NCBI RefSeq assembly: GCF_001570805.1
Contig: NZ_BCSJ01000011.1
Location: 124,001-188,000 of the forward strand
Direction: 5' to 3'
DNA from: Brevibacterium epidermidis NBRC 14811
GTDB taxonomy: Bacteria > Actinomycetota > Actinomycetes > Actinomycetales > Brevibacteriaceae
Length of the DNA stretch: 64,000 nucleotides
Positions 15,645 through 24,380 of the stretch are shown here, one piece after another; position 1 is the first letter of the stretch; each line of letters opens with the position of its first letter. The notes beneath the pieces are model-generated. The model did not search any database, was not told where the DNA came from, and was given only the letters and a program-made list of their open reading frames with translations. The translations under genes and the position numbers were made by a program.

Positions 15645-16946
15645 ATGGAGGAGACACGGGACATCGGCGCCCCGTGCGGACGTGTGCGTGCCCAAGTCGT
15701 CGGCGACGTGATCCGCGCCCGAGGCATCCGCTACGCCCGCGCCCGCCGTTTCCTCCCTCCCATCGATGAACCCCCTGTGGACTTCATCGACGGCGGTCAG
15801 CCCGGCCCGGCGAGCCCGCAGCTGCGCCGCGACCCGAACGCCGGAATGACCTTCGACCAGCTCGGCGGGCTTCCTATCAGTGAAGACTGTCTGCGCGTGA
15901 GCGTGACAATGCCGAAGGACACCACCACCGAGGCGGGACTTCCCGTCCTCGTCTGGATCCACGGCGGAGCCTACGTCGCTGGGGCCGGGGATGCGGAGAT
16001 CTACGATCCGTACGCCCTGGCCACCGAGCAGAACATCATCGTCGTGTCCGTGACCTATCGCCTCGGTGTCCTCGGCTATCTGGGAACGGGCCGGGACGAA
16101 CACCTCAACCTCGGAGTGCTCGACCAGATCTCCGCCCTGCGCTGGGTGCAGACGAACATCTCTGCCTTCGGCGGCAACCCGGACAATGTCACGATTGCCG
16201 GTCAAAGCGCTGGGGCAGATGCCTGCGCCCACCTCATGATCGCCGAAGGCACCGAAGGACTCTTCCACCGAGTGCTCATGGCCTCAGCCCCCTTGGGACT
16301 GGCTGGCGGCACGGACGCGATGAACTGGGCGATGGGGAAGGTCGCTCAGAAGATCGACCCGGAAGCCAGCGTCGACGAGATCCTGCAGGCGCAGGAAGAA
16401 GTGCACAAAGCCGCCCTCGTCGGTGGCCTGCATGCCGGAATGTGCTTCGGAGTCCGCTACGGCCAATACCCGCTGCCGACACGTGCGGACGCAGCCGAGG
16501 CCTGGGCCCAAGTCGCACCGAAGATCGAAGTGCTCATGACCCGCACGGAACGTGAGATCGCCTTCTTCGCCGGTTTCGTCCCCGCCCTGCGTCGCCTCCA
16601 TGATCGCAAACTGACCTCGCCGATGCTCGAATCCCTGATCTCCGGAATCACCTCCGCGGTCTACACCCGAGCCGGGCGCGAATTCTTTGACCGCCACCGG
16701 ATGTCCGGCGGCCAAGGTGCCCGCCTGCTCATCGTCTCCCGCGGAGACGGCAGCTTCTTCGACGCCGCCCATTCCGGCGACCTGCCGCTGATCTTCCCCG
16801 GCGACATCTGGCACGACTCCTTCCTCGACTACGGTGCGACCACCGGTATCGCCGGTCCCGAACTGCGCCGGATCTGGGGCGAATTCACGACCTCGGGCAC
16901 CCTTCCGCGCTTGCCAGTGCCCGGTCTCGTCGACATCATGGGCTGA
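15645..16946 (+). CDS. Type-B carboxylesterase/lipase family protein
   Basis: A 433-residue alpha/beta hydrolase of the carboxylesterase type B family (para-nitrobenzyl esterase-like), somewhat shorter than the usual ~500. The oxyanion hole is HGGAYVAGAG near residue 105. The nucleophile elbow is GQSAGADA near 186, with Gln instead of the more common Glu (GESAGA). The catalytic His is likely in AAHSGDLPLIF near 370. No signal peptide is present, so it is cytoplasmic. It would hydrolyse small carboxylic esters. The substrate is unknown. Confidence 0.85.
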   Translation: MEETRDIGAPCGRVRAQVVGDVIRARGIRYARARRFLPPIDEPPVDFIDGGQPGPASPQLRRDPNAGMTFDQLGGLPISEDCLRVSVTMPKDTTTEAGLPVLVWIHGGAYVAGAGDAEIYDPYALATEQNIIVVSVTYRLGVLGYLGTGRDEHLNLGVLDQISALRWVQTNISAFGGNPDNVTIAGQSAGADACAHLMIAEGTEGLFHRVLMASAPLGLAGGTDAMNWAMGKVAQKIDPEASVDEILQAQEEVHKAALVGGLHAGMCFGVRYGQYPLPTRADAAEAWAQVAPKIEVLMTRTEREIAFFAGFVPALRRLHDRKLTSPMLESLISGITSAVYTRAGREFFDRHRMSGGQGARLLIVSRGDGSFFDAAHSGDLPLIFPGDIWHDSFLDYGATTGIAGPELRRIWGEFTTSGTLPRLPVPGLVDIMG

Positions 16947-17024
16947 CCGGCTCGCCGGCGCATTCCACGTCTGCGTTCACCTGAGCTGTCGTCTTTTCAC
17001 AACCGCCGTGTCACCGGCGTGGAC

Positions 17025-17030
17025 TACCGT
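17025..17030 (+). promoter_or_regulatory. -10 box TACCGT, leaderless start of the AlkZ-like gene
   Basis: TACCGT, six bases (TGGATC), then ATG 17037. It agrees with TANNNT and supports this ATG over the upstream in-frame alternatives. Confidence 0.5.
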
Positions 17031-17036
17031 TGGATC

Positions 17037-18146
17037 ATGGACGCACATCAGATTTCGGCAGCCCGTCTGATCTCACAGGGGCTCGTCGGACCGCCGCCCT
17101 CGTCACCGACAGGATCCGACCTCTCACCTGCCGGTGCCGTCGTCGAGCATCTCGGCTGCGTCCAAGCTCAAGCCCTCGGCGGTGCTTTGGTCTCCGTCGC
17201 CCTGCGTCTTGGCCCTGATGTCACTGCGGGTGTGGCTGCAGTCCGGGCCGCCATCGACGCCGGAGAGATCGTGCGCTCCTGGACCCAGCGCGGCACGATC
17301 CATCTGACCACGTCCAAGGACATCGGTTGGATACTCGGCCTCACCGGGGCACGGACCATGAAGTCCACGGCCAAGCGGCGCGAATATTTCGGCATCACCG
17401 ACGCCATGCTCGAGACTGCAGCGGAACTCGCCACCTCGGCTATCAGAGCCCGCGGACCGCTGACGCGTGAAGAGCTGCTCGAGTCTTTCGCTCCCATCGG
17501 CGCCGGAGACTCATACGGCCACGCCCGGTACCTCATCACGTCCCTGGCACTGCAGAACATCATCGTCCAAGCCCCCATGATCGAGGGCAAGGACGACATG
17601 AAATACGTCCTCACCGCCGCTTGGGTGCCCACTCCCACGCACCTGGACGCCGAGGCGGCCGACCACGAATGGATGCGACGATTCGTCACCAGCCACGGAC
17701 CGGTGACCCTCGACGACGCGACACGGTGGTCGGGCTTGCCGAAGACACGGATGAGAACAGCCATACAGGCCGGAATCGACGCCGGTGAGATCGTGAGCAC
17801 CGAGATCGACGGCATCGACTACGTACACGCTCCCGATCTGGAAGACCGACTGAGCGAATGGGAGGAGGCGGCACACGAGACCATGCTGTTGCCCGGTTTC
17901 GACGAGATCATCCTCGGATACAAAGACCGCAGCGTCACGCTCGACCCCGCCAACGAAAAACTCGTTGTGCCCGGAGGCAACGGAATGTTCAAGAACACGG
18001 TCGTGACCGGCACCCGTGCACGCGCCACGTGGAAGCGATCACCCCGCAAGACCGGACCACGAGTTCTCGTCGACACATTTCCCGGGGAGACAGTCGACCC
18101 GAAGACCATCGAAGCGGTCAGCAAAACCCACCCCGCTTTCGTCTGA
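17037..18146 (+). CDS. AlkZ-like DNA glycosylase (winged-helix HTH_42 family)
   Basis: A 369-residue protein of the winged-helix DNA-binding/AlkZ family. The N-terminal QxQ motif (Gln43-Ala-Gln45 in CVQAQALGG) is the catalytic signature of AlkZ-type glycosylases. SWTQRGTIHLTT near residue 83 and LLPGFDEIILGYKDRS near 285-300 are further family marks. AlkZ from Streptomyces unhooks azinomycin interstrand crosslinks. The chromosomal relatives (YcaQ/AlkX, QxD) repair bulky alkyl adducts. The present protein probably excises alkylated bases, but the true substrate is unknown. It is followed closely by a lipid kinase gene. Confidence 0.83.
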   Translation: MDAHQISAARLISQGLVGPPPSSPTGSDLSPAGAVVEHLGCVQAQALGGALVSVALRLGPDVTAGVAAVRAAIDAGEIVRSWTQRGTIHLTTSKDIGWILGLTGARTMKSTAKRREYFGITDAMLETAAELATSAIRARGPLTREELLESFAPIGAGDSYGHARYLITSLALQNIIVQAPMIEGKDDMKYVLTAAWVPTPTHLDAEAADHEWMRRFVTSHGPVTLDDATRWSGLPKTRMRTAIQAGIDAGEIVSTEIDGIDYVHAPDLEDRLSEWEEAAHETMLLPGFDEIILGYKDRSVTLDPANEKLVVPGGNGMFKNTVVTGTRARATWKRSPRKTGPRVLVDTFPGETVDPKTIEAVSKTHPAFV

Positions 18147-18166
18147 GAGCGCAGGCACGACTGTCA

Positions 18167-19225
18167 ATGGACGAACTCCGAAGCACCCGCACATCGTCGA
18201 CCGGCCAGGCCGAGACGGATGACCGACCAGCCTCGCCACCGATGAGCATCGCTGTCGGGATCATCCTCAATCCCAATCATCCGGCGACGTGGCGGGCGTA
18301 CGCCGATCTTGTTCCGGAACTGCAGAAAGCCGGTGCACACCACCGGAGCATGACGACCAGCGTCGAACGCTCAGGTCGATGGCAAGCCGAACAGCTCATC
18401 GAATGGGGAGCCGACGCCGTCATCATTCTCGGCGGAGACGGAACCATCCGGGCGACAGCCCCGGTGCTCGCGAAGGCGGGAATGCTGACGTTCCTCATCC
18501 CGACCGGGACCGCGAATGTGCTCAGCCGCCATATCGGCCTCCGCTCAACTCGACACGCAATCGACCATTGCGTGCGTGCGGTGGCATCGATCATCCGAGA
18601 CGGTTCGACGAACCTGCGCGGCATTCCGATCAATACTGCGGAATATCAGCGGGCCGACGGCCGACGGCACCGCACCGAATTCATCAGCCTCGCGGGAACC
18701 GGGGGAGACGCCCGGGCCGTCGCCCACCACCACTCCGCCCCAGGACTGCTCGGCTATGCGTGGGGAGCCGCCAGGGCGCTTTTCGCCGCGGACTTCACCG
18801 TGGGCACAGTGGACACATTGAACACAGCAGACGGATCGGGCGGAGCGGACACCTCGGACACAGGCGGAAGCGCCTCGGCACCGGTGTGGTCGGTGATGGC
18901 GTCGAAGGTGGCTCGTCCCGCAGGCCCCATTGCCGTGTTTCCTCAGGCACGTATCGATGCTGAGGCGTTCAATGTGCTCAGAGTCGGTCCGATCCCGGAC
19001 CGACTCATCGCGCGCTGCCGAGCGTGGGCAGGAATCGCCACAGTCTGTCTGCAGGGCAGACCGCAGGCACACCCGCTCATGAACTATCGCTCCACGACGG
19101 AAATCACGGTCTCCCTCGAATCGCCGATGCCGACACACCTCGACGGAGACCTCATCGGCGACTGCCTGGAACTACGGGTGAGCGCCGGCGAGAAGAAGCT
19201 GCTGGTCTCAGCGCCGACGGCGTGA
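18167..19225 (+). CDS. Diacylglycerol kinase-family lipid kinase
   Basis: A 352-residue DAGK_cat protein. The nucleotide-binding GGDGT motif is in AVIILGGDGTIRA near residue 88, and the next signature is IPTGTANVLSRHIGL near 112. The C-terminal half has LAGTGGDARAVAHH and the closing THLDGDLIGD. The family phosphorylates diacylglycerol, sphingosine or related lipids at the membrane. The start is uncertain: ATG 18167 is used, but ATG 18242 (MSIAVGIILNPN) aligns better with the family N-terminus. The last 18 bases overlap the end of the convergent HerA-like gene. Confidence 0.83.
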   Translation: MDELRSTRTSSTGQAETDDRPASPPMSIAVGIILNPNHPATWRAYADLVPELQKAGAHHRSMTTSVERSGRWQAEQLIEWGADAVIILGGDGTIRATAPVLAKAGMLTFLIPTGTANVLSRHIGLRSTRHAIDHCVRAVASIIRDGSTNLRGIPINTAEYQRADGRRHRTEFISLAGTGGDARAVAHHHSAPGLLGYAWGAARALFAADFTVGTVDTLNTADGSGGADTSDTGGSASAPVWSVMASKVARPAGPIAVFPQARIDAEAFNVLRVGPIPDRLIARCRAWAGIATVCLQGRPQAHPLMNYRSTTEITVSLESPMPTHLDGDLIGDCLELRVSAGEKKLLVSAPTA

Positions 19226-20809
19226 GGTGCCGAAGATTCCGCGCGCGATCTCACGTGCGGCGGTCCGCGTGAACTGTTTGAACGCCGAGGACTTCACGAC
19301 CTGGGTGAACATGTTCTCGTCATCCTTCTTCGCCGACTTCTTCCGAGAGTCGCCGGACTCCTCTGGGAAGTCGATCTTGTCCGCAGAGCCGCCACGGTCC
19401 TGACCGTCGGCGGGAGCATCGGCAGGCGCCGATCGCTGCTCCTCGGCGTGAGCTTCAGATCCGCCTTCGAGGCGTTTGGCGAGGATCTCGCGAGCAGATT
19501 CGTTGTCGATCGCGGTGCCGTACTTCTCATGCTGGGGCGATGCTGCGACGGCCGCTTTGATCTCGTCCTCGCTCATCGGCCCCATCTTCGACTCCGGGGC
19601 CCGCATCCGCGTCGGCGCCACGGGAGTCGGAGCACCATCGGGATCCATGACAGTGACCACGGCTTCGCCGATGCCCAGTGATGTGAGCAGCTCTTCGAGG
19701 TCGTAGTCGGACTTCGGGAAGGTCTGTACGGTCGCCTTGAGTGCTTTGGCATCGTTGGGTGTATGCGCGCGCAGCTGGTGCTGGATACGCGAACCCAACT
19801 GTGCGAGCACATCCTCAGGAACGTCCTTCGGAGTCTGCGTGACGAAGAAGATGCCGACACCCTTCGACCGGATGAGCCGCACCGTCTGCGTCACGGACTG
19901 AAGGAAGGCCTTCGAAGCACCGGCGAAGAGCAGATGAGCTTCGTCGAAGAAGAACACGAGTGAGGGCTTGTCGGGGTCGCCGACCTCCGGCAGGTCCTGG
20001 AACAGATCGGCCAGCAGCCACATGAGGAATGTGGAGAACAGTGCCGGCGACTGGCTGAGCTTCTGCAGCTCGAGCACGGAGACGATTCCGGCACCGTTGT
20101 CGTCGGTGCGCAGCAGATCAGCGGTGTCGAATTCCGGTTCGCCGAAGAACACGTCGCCGCCCTGGGCGGCGAGTTCGGAGATCTTGCGCAGGATGACTCC
20201 GACGGTGGCCTTCGACGCTCCGCCGATGCCTTCGAGGTCGGCCTTGCCTTCGTCTGAAGTGAGGAAGTTGAGGACGGCTTTGAGGTCCGAGAGGTCGAGC
20301 AGTGCCAGTCCTGCCTGATCGGCATAGTGGAAGACCAGTGAAAGGACGGATTCCTGTGTGTCGTTGAGTTCGAGGACCTTCGACAGGAGGATCGGGCCGA
20401 ACGATGTCACTGTCGCTCGCAGCGGAGTTCCCAGTCCAGAATCACCGAGGGTGTAGAACTCCGTCGGATTGCTCTTGGGCTGCCAGTCCTGACCGGCGGC
20501 GTCGAGGCGCTTGCGCAGTTTGTCGGATTCGACGGCGGCGGCGCCGATGCCCGAGAGGTCGCCCTTGATATCGGAGGCGAAGACCGGCACTCCGGCCCGG
20601 GACAGCTGCTCGGCGAGCACCTGCAGGGTCACGGTCTTGCCGGTTCCCGTGGCGCCCGCGACGAGGCCGTGCCGGTTGAGCATGGACAGCGGGATGGAGA
20701 TCGGGGTCTCCTTCGAGGGATCCTCGCCGTCGAGGGCGACTCCCAGGTCAAGGGTTTCCCCGTCGAAGGTGTATCCGTCTTTGAGTGTCTGCAATGCCTG
20801 CTCAGTCAT
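19208..20809 (-). CDS. HerA-like ATPase (DUF853 family)
   Basis: A 533-residue P-loop ATPase of the HerA/FtsK superfamily, DUF853 subgroup. Walker A is GATGTGKTVT near residue 57. FASDIKGDLSG follows. Walker B is LVFFFDEAHLLF near 290. A sensor-like VTQTPKDVPEDVLAQLGSR is near 330, written here as VTQTPKD plus LAQLGSRIQH. The C-terminal ~130 residues are charged and disordered, ending RRRR. HerA relatives pump DNA or act in repair, but this stand-alone type is not characterised. No NurA nuclease is next to it. It follows pdxT after 10 bases and may share its transcript. Confidence 0.85.
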   Translation of the reverse strand: MTEQALQTLKDGYTFDGETLDLGVALDGEDPSKETPISIPLSMLNRHGLVAGATGTGKTVTLQVLAEQLSRAGVPVFASDIKGDLSGIGAAAVESDKLRKRLDAAGQDWQPKSNPTEFYTLGDSGLGTPLRATVTSFGPILLSKVLELNDTQESVLSLVFHYADQAGLALLDLSDLKAVLNFLTSDEGKADLEGIGGASKATVGVILRKISELAAQGGDVFFGEPEFDTADLLRTDDNGAGIVSVLELQKLSQSPALFSTFLMWLLADLFQDLPEVGDPDKPSLVFFFDEAHLLFAGASKAFLQSVTQTVRLIRSKGVGIFFVTQTPKDVPEDVLAQLGSRIQHQLRAHTPNDAKALKATVQTFPKSDYDLEELLTSLGIGEAVVTVMDPDGAPTPVAPTRMRAPESKMGPMSEDEIKAAVAASPQHEKYGTAIDNESAREILAKRLEGGSEAHAEEQRSAPADAPADGQDRGGSADKIDFPEESGDSRKKSAKKDDENMFTQVVKSSAFKQFTRTAAREIARGIFGTSRRRR

Positions 20810-20819
20810 GTGTCAATCT

Positions 20820-21401
20820 TTACACAGCGGCGCCGAGGTGGTGGAGGAATTCTGCATGGATTCGTCCGTCCGTACCCAATTCCGGGTGGAAGCTGGCGCC
20901 CCAGACCGCACCTTGGCGGACGAGGACGGGCGTGTCATCGTGCGAAGCGAGCACCTCGATCTCGGGCCCGAGGTCGAGGATCTGCGGTGCACGGATGAAC
21001 GTGCCCGCAACCGGTTCGTCCAGTCCGTGCACCGTCAACGGTGAGGTGAAGGACTCCCGCTGTCTGCCGTAGGCGTTGCGGGCCACGGTGATATCGAGCC
21101 CGCCGAGGCGGTCGAACCCGCCCAGCGAATCGTCACTGAGCCGATCGCTGAGGAGTATGAGTCCCGCGCAGGTGCCGAAGACCGGCAGGCCACCGTCCAT
21201 GCGTTCGCGCAGAGTGGCGAAGAGATCCGTGCCGGCGGCGATGCGCACCATCGCCGTGGACTCTCCGCCGGGCAGGATGAGCGCATCGATGCCGACGAGG
21301 TGTTCGGATCGGGTGACCTTGAGGGTGTCGGCCCCCAGGGAGCCGAGCATGAGCAGATGCTCACGGAAGGCTCCCTGGAGGGCGAGGACGCCGACTCTCA
21401 C
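20820..21401 (-). CDS. pdxT: Pyridoxal 5'-phosphate synthase glutaminase subunit
   Basis: A 193-residue class I glutamine amidotransferase that supplies ammonia to PdxS. The catalytic triad is readable: Cys78 in GTCAG, His172 and Glu174 in FHPE. LPGGEST near residue 43 and the N-terminal [12 protein letters not shown] are family hallmarks. It shares a 4-base overlap (ATGA) with pdxS, which is typical translational coupling. Together they make PLP from ribose 5-phosphate, glyceraldehyde 3-phosphate and glutamine. Confidence 0.97.
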   Translation of the reverse strand: MRVGVLALQGAFREHLLMLGSLGADTLKVTRSEHLVGIDALILPGGESTAMVRIAAGTDLFATLRERMDGGLPVFGTCAGLILLSDRLSDDSLGGFDRLGGLDITVARNAYGRQRESFTSPLTVHGLDEPVAGTFIRAPQILDLGPEIEVLASHDDTPVLVRQGAVWGASFHPELGTDGRIHAEFLHHLGAAV

Positions 21402-22279
21402 CAGCCGCGCTCTGCCAGGCGGTGCGGTGCGGGGACATCGGCGACGTTGATGCCGACCATCGCATCGCCGAGTCCGCGGGATGCCCTGGCCACTGCAGCC
21501 GGGTCATCGAAGTGCGTGGTGGCCTCGACGATGGCCTTCGCACGGGCCTCTGGGTTGCCGGACTTGAAGATGCCGGAGCCGACGAAGACGCCGTCGGCAC
21601 CGAGCTGCATCATCATCGCTGCGTCGGCCGGGGTCGCGATGCCGCCTGCCACGAAGGTCACGACGGGCAGACGGCCGAGGCTGGCGACCTGCTTGACCAG
21701 GTGGTACGGCGCAGCGATCTCCTTGGCGGCGACGTAGAGCTCGTCTTCGCTCTTGGCTCCCAGTGCACGGATCTCGGAGTTGATGGTGCGCAGGTGGCGC
21801 ATCGCCTCGGAGACGTCACCGGTGCCTGCTTCGCCCTTCGAACGGATCATCGATGCGCCTTCGGTGATGCGGCGCAGAGCCTCGCCGAGGTTGGTCGCAC
21901 CGCAGACGAACGGCACCTTGAAGACGGACTTGTCGATGTGGTTGACGTAGTCGGCGGGGGAGAGGACCTCTGATTCGTCGATGTAGTCGACGCCGAGGGT
22001 CTCGAGAATCTGTGCTTCGACGAAGTGTCCGATGCGGGCCTTGGCCATGACGGGGATGGATACGGCGCTGATGATCGAGTCGATGAGATCGGGATCGCTC
22101 ATCCGGGCCACTCCGCCCTGGGCGCGGATATCGGCGGGAACGCGTTCGAGGGCCATCACGGCAGAGGCGCCGGCCGCCTCGGCGATGCGCGCCTGCTCTT
22201 CGTTGACGACGTCCATGATGACGCCGCCCTTGAGCATCTGAGCCAGGCCGGTGTTGAGGAGGGTCTGTGTTTCGGTCAT
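21398..22279 (-). CDS. pdxS: Pyridoxal 5'-phosphate synthase lyase subunit
   Basis: A 293-residue (beta/alpha)8 synthase subunit, the usual length. The Schiff-base lysine is Lys80 in [10 protein letters not shown] and the second active-site lysine is Lys148 in RSKGEAGTG. Family phrases such as [30 protein letters not shown] and [12 protein letters not shown] are present, each short. The ATG at 22279 gives the standard N-terminus. It is divergent from the MocR regulator, which very likely controls it. Confidence 0.97.
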   Translation of the reverse strand: MTETQTLLNTGLAQMLKGGVIMDVVNEEQARIAEAAGASAVMALERVPADIRAQGGVARMSDPDLIDSIISAVSIPVMAKARIGHFVEAQILETLGVDYIDESEVLSPADYVNHIDKSVFKVPFVCGATNLGEALRRITEGASMIRSKGEAGTGDVSEAMRHLRTINSEIRALGAKSEDELYVAAKEIAAPYHLVKQVASLGRLPVVTFVAGGIATPADAAMMMQLGADGVFVGSGIFKSGNPEARAKAIVEATTHFDDPAAVARASRGLGDAMVGINVADVPAPHRLAERGW

Positions 22280-22497
22280 TGTGGTGCAAGTCCATTCACT
22301 GTCGCGGAGTCGATCCGGGACGACACCGGGCACGGCGCAGACCGGTTTCGGACTGCTGCCAGGTGTCGGAGGAATCATGGTTCTTCGGAGTGAACGGCCG
22401 TTCGTGACCAGCCTAAACCGATGCGTGGCTCAATGAGAGGGCCAGAAACATGCAAGTATTTTAGGCCAGATTGATGTGGTCGCACTATGATCGACTG
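22280..22497. promoter_or_regulatory. pdxS-pdxR divergent control region
   Basis: 218 bases separate the two divergent starts. The related words TGTGGTGCA (22280-22288) and TGTGGTCGCA (22475-22484) sit next to each start codon and could be operator half-sites for the MocR protein. The binding motif I recall for Corynebacterium PdxR also contains GTGG and CTA, and here CTA follows TGTGGTCGCA. This is suggestive only. Confidence 0.35.
22486..22491 (+). promoter_or_regulatory. -10 box TATGAT, leaderless start of pdxR
   Basis: TATGAT is a near-consensus -10. CGACTG and the ATG at 22498 follow. This supports ATG 22498 rather than the earlier in-frame TTG/ATG at 22471-22474. The box overlaps the putative operator TGTGGTCGCACTA, which would suit autorepression. 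Confidence 0.65.
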
Positions 22498-23892
22498 ATG
22501 GTTTCGAAGTCACGGGTCGACACTCCGGCCGAGGGCATCGCTCTGCCGGTGAGCGTCGACAAGAGTCTGCCGACTCCGCTGCCGGATCAGCTCACTCAGG
22601 AGTTGCGTCGGCTCATCTCCGAAGGGACCCTGCGCCCGGGGGACGCGGTGCCGTCGAGCCGTCGGCTGGCCAAACATCTCGGTATCTCCCGTGGCAGTGT
22701 GGAGACAGCCTATGCGCAGCTCGTCGTGGAGGGTTTCCTCGTCACGGCCGAACGCTCGGCGACGCGGATCAATCCCGACCTGCCCGCAGCTTCGACAGTC
22801 GCGCGCCCGAAGAACCGAATCCCCGACTCGCCGAGACGGCGCCTGCGCAACTATGTCGACCTGCGTCCGGGATTCGGCGGTGACGATCCTCTGCGCGAAC
22901 CGGCCTTTCGCCGAGCCTGGAGGGAGTCGCTCGATCTTGACCCGGGTCCGATCGATCCCTTGGGTCAGCCCCGTGCTCGCTGGGCGATCACTGATTATCT
23001 GCGGCTGACTCGTGGGATGGCTGTCGACCCCGACGAGATCATCCTCACCAGCGGGTCCCGCGATGGACTGCGGCTGCTGCTCAGCGTCGGCGTCCCCGGA
23101 ACCATCGCCGTGGAGAATCCCGGGTTCCCGGGCCTGAGGCAGGCAATGTCCGACCAGCACCTCGTGCCCCTGGACATGGGTGAATCCTCGCCGGCACCTG
23201 CCGATGTGGGCGCTGCCGTCGTGACACCGAATCACCAGTTCCCACACGGAACACCGATGCCGGTCGATCAGCGTGCACGACTGCTGGACTGGGCGGCGCG
23301 GGGCGATGCGATCCTCATCGAGGACGACTACGACAGTGAGGCCCGTTTCACCCGCACCGTACTGCCCACCCTCTTCGATCTCGCATCATCGACCGGCAGC
23401 TCTGCCCAAGTCGTTCATATCGGCACCTTCTCCACTCTGCTGACCTCAGCTGTATCAACTGGTTACGTCATTGCTCGTGGGAAGGTCTCGGAGAGACTCA
23501 TGGGCATGCGCTCGGCACTCGGCCCTGCGTTCTCTCCGATTCTGCAGATGGCCATCGCCTCCTACCTCGGCTCCGGTGGACTGCGCCGTCGCATCTCCCG
23601 TGGCCGGCGCCGGCTCCGGGCCGCCGAAGAGGTCGTGTCCGAGATCGGTCCGATTCCCGGCCTGGCCCACGACGGTCGCACTCTCGTCATCGAAACGTCT
23701 GAGGCGCAGGCCGCGAGCCTGCTGCGAGATCTGGCCGATCGGGGCATCCTCGTTGCCTCATTGGCTCGCGGTTGGACCGGCGGTGATGAAGTCAGGCACG
23801 GTCTGGTCATCGCTCATTCGAACGTCGAGGCCTCGGTGCTTCGGGAGGCCTTGGGAGAAGTGAAGACCCTGTTGAGTAGGATTCAGGCATGA
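22498..23892 (+). CDS. pdxR: MocR/GntR-family regulator of pyridoxal phosphate synthesis (PdxR-like)
   Basis: A 464-residue MocR protein: an N-terminal GntR winged helix (~25-95, with TLRPGDAVPSSRRLAKHLGISRG seen as 'PSSRRLAKHLG' and 'SRGSVETAYAQL') fused to a type-I aminotransferase domain (~115-460). The effector-domain motifs NPGFPGLRQ, TPNHQFPHGT and EDDYDSEARF are intact. The PLP-binding lysine position, normally GTFSK, reads GTFST here (Thr313). Its divergence from pdxST strongly suggests it senses PLP and controls vitamin B6 synthesis. The lost lysine implies a non-covalent or altered sensing mode. Its stop overlaps the next gene by ATGA. Confidence 0.9.
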   Translation: MVSKSRVDTPAEGIALPVSVDKSLPTPLPDQLTQELRRLISEGTLRPGDAVPSSRRLAKHLGISRGSVETAYAQLVVEGFLVTAERSATRINPDLPAASTVARPKNRIPDSPRRRLRNYVDLRPGFGGDDPLREPAFRRAWRESLDLDPGPIDPLGQPRARWAITDYLRLTRGMAVDPDEIILTSGSRDGLRLLLSVGVPGTIAVENPGFPGLRQAMSDQHLVPLDMGESSPAPADVGAAVVTPNHQFPHGTPMPVDQRARLLDWAARGDAILIEDDYDSEARFTRTVLPTLFDLASSTGSSAQVVHIGTFSTLLTSAVSTGYVIARGKVSERLMGMRSALGPAFSPILQMAIASYLGSGGLRRRISRGRRRLRAAEEVVSEIGPIPGLAHDGRTLVIETSEAQAASLLRDLADRGILVASLARGWTGGDEVRHGLVIAHSNVEASVLREALGEVKTLLSRIQA

Positions 23893-24278
23893 GGAATTCG
23901 GGATTTGCAGTCGACGGCATCATCAAGCTGCTGCTGGCCGTGGCCGGCTTCGTCTTCGTCGGCGGGCTCGAGGACTTCTTCCTCGCCCCACGTTGGCTGG
24001 TCATCACCGCTCTGGTGCTGCTCTTCCTCAGCGCCGCCACCCAGATCTCCTATTCCGTGAGAAAGGGGGAGAAGCGGTATCTGAAGTACCCGATGGTCTT
24101 CGACGCACTCCTCATCGTCGCAGTCGTCGTCGGCCTCATCCTCGCTGCAGCGAGCAACCCCGCAGGCGCCTGGATCCTCTTCGGGTTGGTGGGCGTGGGC
24201 TCTCTGGGCATCGCCGTGATCTTCACGACCGGCGAGAACGGCCCTTCCTTCAGCGACGACGAGTCACCGAACTCCTGA
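23889..24278 (+). CDS. Small integral membrane protein of unknown function
   Basis: A 129-residue protein with four predicted membrane helices (about residues 10-30, 35-52, 72-92 and 97-115) and short charged loops (RKGEKRYLKY). The C-terminal tail is acidic. No family is recognised. It starts inside the stop codon of the MocR regulator gene (ATGA overlap), so the two are translated together. Whether that reflects a link with vitamin B6 is unknown. Confidence 0.72.
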   Translation: MRNSGFAVDGIIKLLLAVAGFVFVGGLEDFFLAPRWLVITALVLLFLSAATQISYSVRKGEKRYLKYPMVFDALLIVAVVVGLILAAASNPAGAWILFGLVGVGSLGIAVIFTTGENGPSFSDDESPNS

Positions 24279-24380
24279 TCACTGCGCACAGCCGTTTTCG
24301 ATCAAGCGCCCGCACATATTTGTCTTCGTCCGAAGTCGCATATCTGTTGTAACGCCTGATCGGTGCGAAGAGTGCGAAGG

